From NCBI GenBank assembly GCA_963169055.1, contig CAUJFU010000444.1, positions 1 to 15,735 on the forward strand: 15,735 nt of DNA, written 5' to 3'. Shown here one piece after another: positions 14,786 to 15,735 of the stretch. The notes under the pieces were generated by a model that ran no database searches, was not told where the DNA came from, and saw nothing but the letters and a program-made list of their open reading frames with translations. Position 1 is the stretch's first letter. Every line of letters begins with the position of its first letter. Source of the stretch: Myxococcota bacterium (GTDB lineage: Bacteria; Myxococcota_C; UBA6777). The position numbers and the translations under genes were made by a program.

Positions 14786-15526
14786 TTAGGGGGAAGTGGT
14801 TTGGTTCCATGAGGCGAGGCCGCCGACGATCCAAGAAACGGCGGTTGGATCGAGGTGGAGATGAAGGCGTTTGGTGCGGTGGTAGGGGCGTTTGATCAAG
14901 AAGGCGCAACTCACTTGGCCCATCCGCCCGCTGATGAATTCGTCGTTTGTGTCTTCCCAGTTCCAAAAAGAATCAGGCCGCAGGGTGAGCGCGAGCGAAG
15001 GATGTTTTTGGAGGATGATCTTTTTGGTGAGGAAGATGCCCCAAGATATCTGTAAATTCGCGGTGGTTGGGGTGGTTTCGATCATCGTTAATTGTTCGGT
15101 GCTTTTGAGAAAGAGATAGGGAATGAACCCGAACAAGACAAAGAGAAAGAGGGCGACGGAGAGCCGAGTCCAAACGGTTTGGGGGAGCGTTGCAAAAAGA
15201 TAGGCGGCGTACCCGAAAGAAGCCGCAAGACCGAGGTATCCGAAAGCAGCGAGGATCGCTCGTTCCGTTTTTTTTCGATAGGGCAGATGCAGGCGGCTGG
15301 AGGTTGGGGTTTGTTCGCTCGATAGGTGGTAGAGCGTGTTGCGAAAGGGGGCTTTTCGCGGATCGGCCCAACGCCAAGGCTCGTTTGGGTGTTCAGGGGC
15401 TGGTTGATAGATCACAGGCGGATGAGCTTCTAAGCTTTTGCGGTAATAAAGGAGCATATAGATCAGAAGGTACAGAAGAAAGCCTATCGTTCCGAGAAAA
15501 GCGAGAACGAGAAGAGCGTCTGACAT
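14786..15526 (-). CDS. Membrane protein with three hydrophobic segments, function unknown
   Basis: 246 residues from ATG at 15526, chosen for GGAGG 5 nt upstream. The frame is open further to 15631, but that stretch lies in the dispersed repeat and has no ribosome-binding site. Hydrophobic segments are at about 4-27, 89-113 and 121-140. The loop between the first two is Pro-rich (HPPVIYQPAPEHPNEPWRW). The C-terminal 100 residues are soluble and mixed, with alternating beta-like strands (LQISWGIFLTKKIIL, SLALTLRPDSF). One helix, a loop, a helical hairpin and a soluble C-terminal domain could suit a bacterial PH-like or membrane-associated sensor protein, but no known family is recognised. It is convergent with tldE. 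Confidence 0.75.
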   Translation of the reverse strand: MSDALLVLAFLGTIGFLLYLLIYMLLYYRKSLEAHPPVIYQPAPEHPNEPWRWADPRKAPFRNTLYHLSSEQTPTSSRLHLPYRKKTERAILAAFGYLGLAASFGYAAYLFATLPQTVWTRLSVALFLFVLFGFIPYLFLKSTEQLTMIETTPTTANLQISWGIFLTKKIILQKHPSLALTLRPDSFWNWEDTNDEFISGRMGQVSCAFLIKRPYHRTKRLHLHLDPTAVSWIVGGLASWNQTTSP

Positions 15527-15570
15527 GAAAACCTCCGAAAAATGCTGAGTAGGGCGGTAGCATATTCTAA

Positions 15571-15693
15571 GAACCCCGTGTTTGCGATGCTTCGGGCGGA
15601 TCCGTCGTTGGTGTGAAAAACCTCTGCGCATTCCGTCAACGCGGGGTCAAGGGGCGACAGTCCCTTGTGGGGTGTGGGGCAACGCCCCACAAA
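15571..15693 (-). repeat. Dispersed repeat, copy 2 (about 123 bp)
   Basis: Homologous to 2560-2683 over its whole length, with the same segment order. The 3' end on the plus strand forms a perfect hairpin, TGTGGGGC-AAC-GCCCCACA (15673-15691). It lies 44 bp upstream of the minus-strand membrane gene, in the same orientation and a similar distance to the gene as copy 1 has to mcd. Confidence 0.65.
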
Positions 15694-15733
15694 AAACAGA
15701 AAAGCGAAGACCAAAAAACAGAAAAGCGAAGAC
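15690..15733 (+). repeat. 22-bp tandem repeat at the window edge
   Basis: Two exact copies of CAAAAAACAGAAAAGCGAAGAC (15690-15711 and 15712-15733), with CA starting a possible third. The array may continue beyond the window; its full length cannot be seen. Confidence 0.8.
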
Positions 15734-15735
15734 CA

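Noticed and set aside
15673-15691. Perfect hairpin TGTGGGGC-AAC-GCCCCACA as an intrinsic terminator
   Set aside because: On the plus strand it is followed by A, not T; on the minus strand the T run precedes the stem. It is part of the dispersed repeat.

Overview
The window (about 15.7 kb, moderately GC-rich, no rRNA, tRNA or CRISPR seen) looks like chromosomal DNA of a Gram-negative bacterium. It carries a lipobox lipoprotein, a signal-peptide-bearing mechanosensitive channel and a TldD/TldE pair. The cysteine-rich lipoprotein with a Thr/Pro/Asp/Glu repeat stalk, and ethylmalonyl-CoA-pathway genes in such a background, suggest a Myxococcota/'deltaproteobacterial' lineage. That placement is inference and is not proven by any marker gene here.

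Left (1-4089, minus strand): a three-gene cluster, in transcription order a CitE/malyl-CoA-lyase family enzyme, a long acyl-CoA dehydrogenase of the (2S)-methylsuccinyl-CoA dehydrogenase type, and a MaoC double-hotdog mesaconyl-CoA hydratase cut by the window edge. Together these give the late half of the ethylmalonyl-CoA pathway: methylsuccinyl-CoA to mesaconyl-CoA to beta-methylmalyl-CoA to glyoxylate plus propionyl-CoA. The first gene has a sigma70-like promoter (TTGACG, 17 nt, TATATC). A perfect 7-4-7 inverted repeat, TGAATGA-TGAT-TCATTCA, lies just downstream of the -10 and closely resembles the TetR-family FadR operator known from Bacillus fatty-acid degradation genes.

Centre (4243-7512, minus): a 764-residue lipoprotein with about 95 cysteines. 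It has a 27-bp repeat-encoded stalk and about 2.45 tandem cysteine-rich modules of about 214 residues. Upstream of it is a small four-helix membrane protein with a helical soluble tail. Neither has a function I can name.

7513-8120 is non-coding. It contains a 399-bp MITE-like insertion (7722-8120) with short terminal inverted repeats, a TTA direct duplication that coincides with the stop codon of the next gene, and two large internal palindromic C/G-rich units in opposite orientation.

Right (8121-15735): a large MscK/MscM-like mechanosensitive channel (minus) is divergent from the tldD-tldE protease operon (plus). A membrane protein of unknown function (minus) follows, convergent with tldE. 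A 123-124-bp dispersed repeat occurs twice, between mcl and mcd and upstream of the last membrane gene, each time in the same orientation relative to the downstream gene. The window ends inside a 22-bp tandem repeat.
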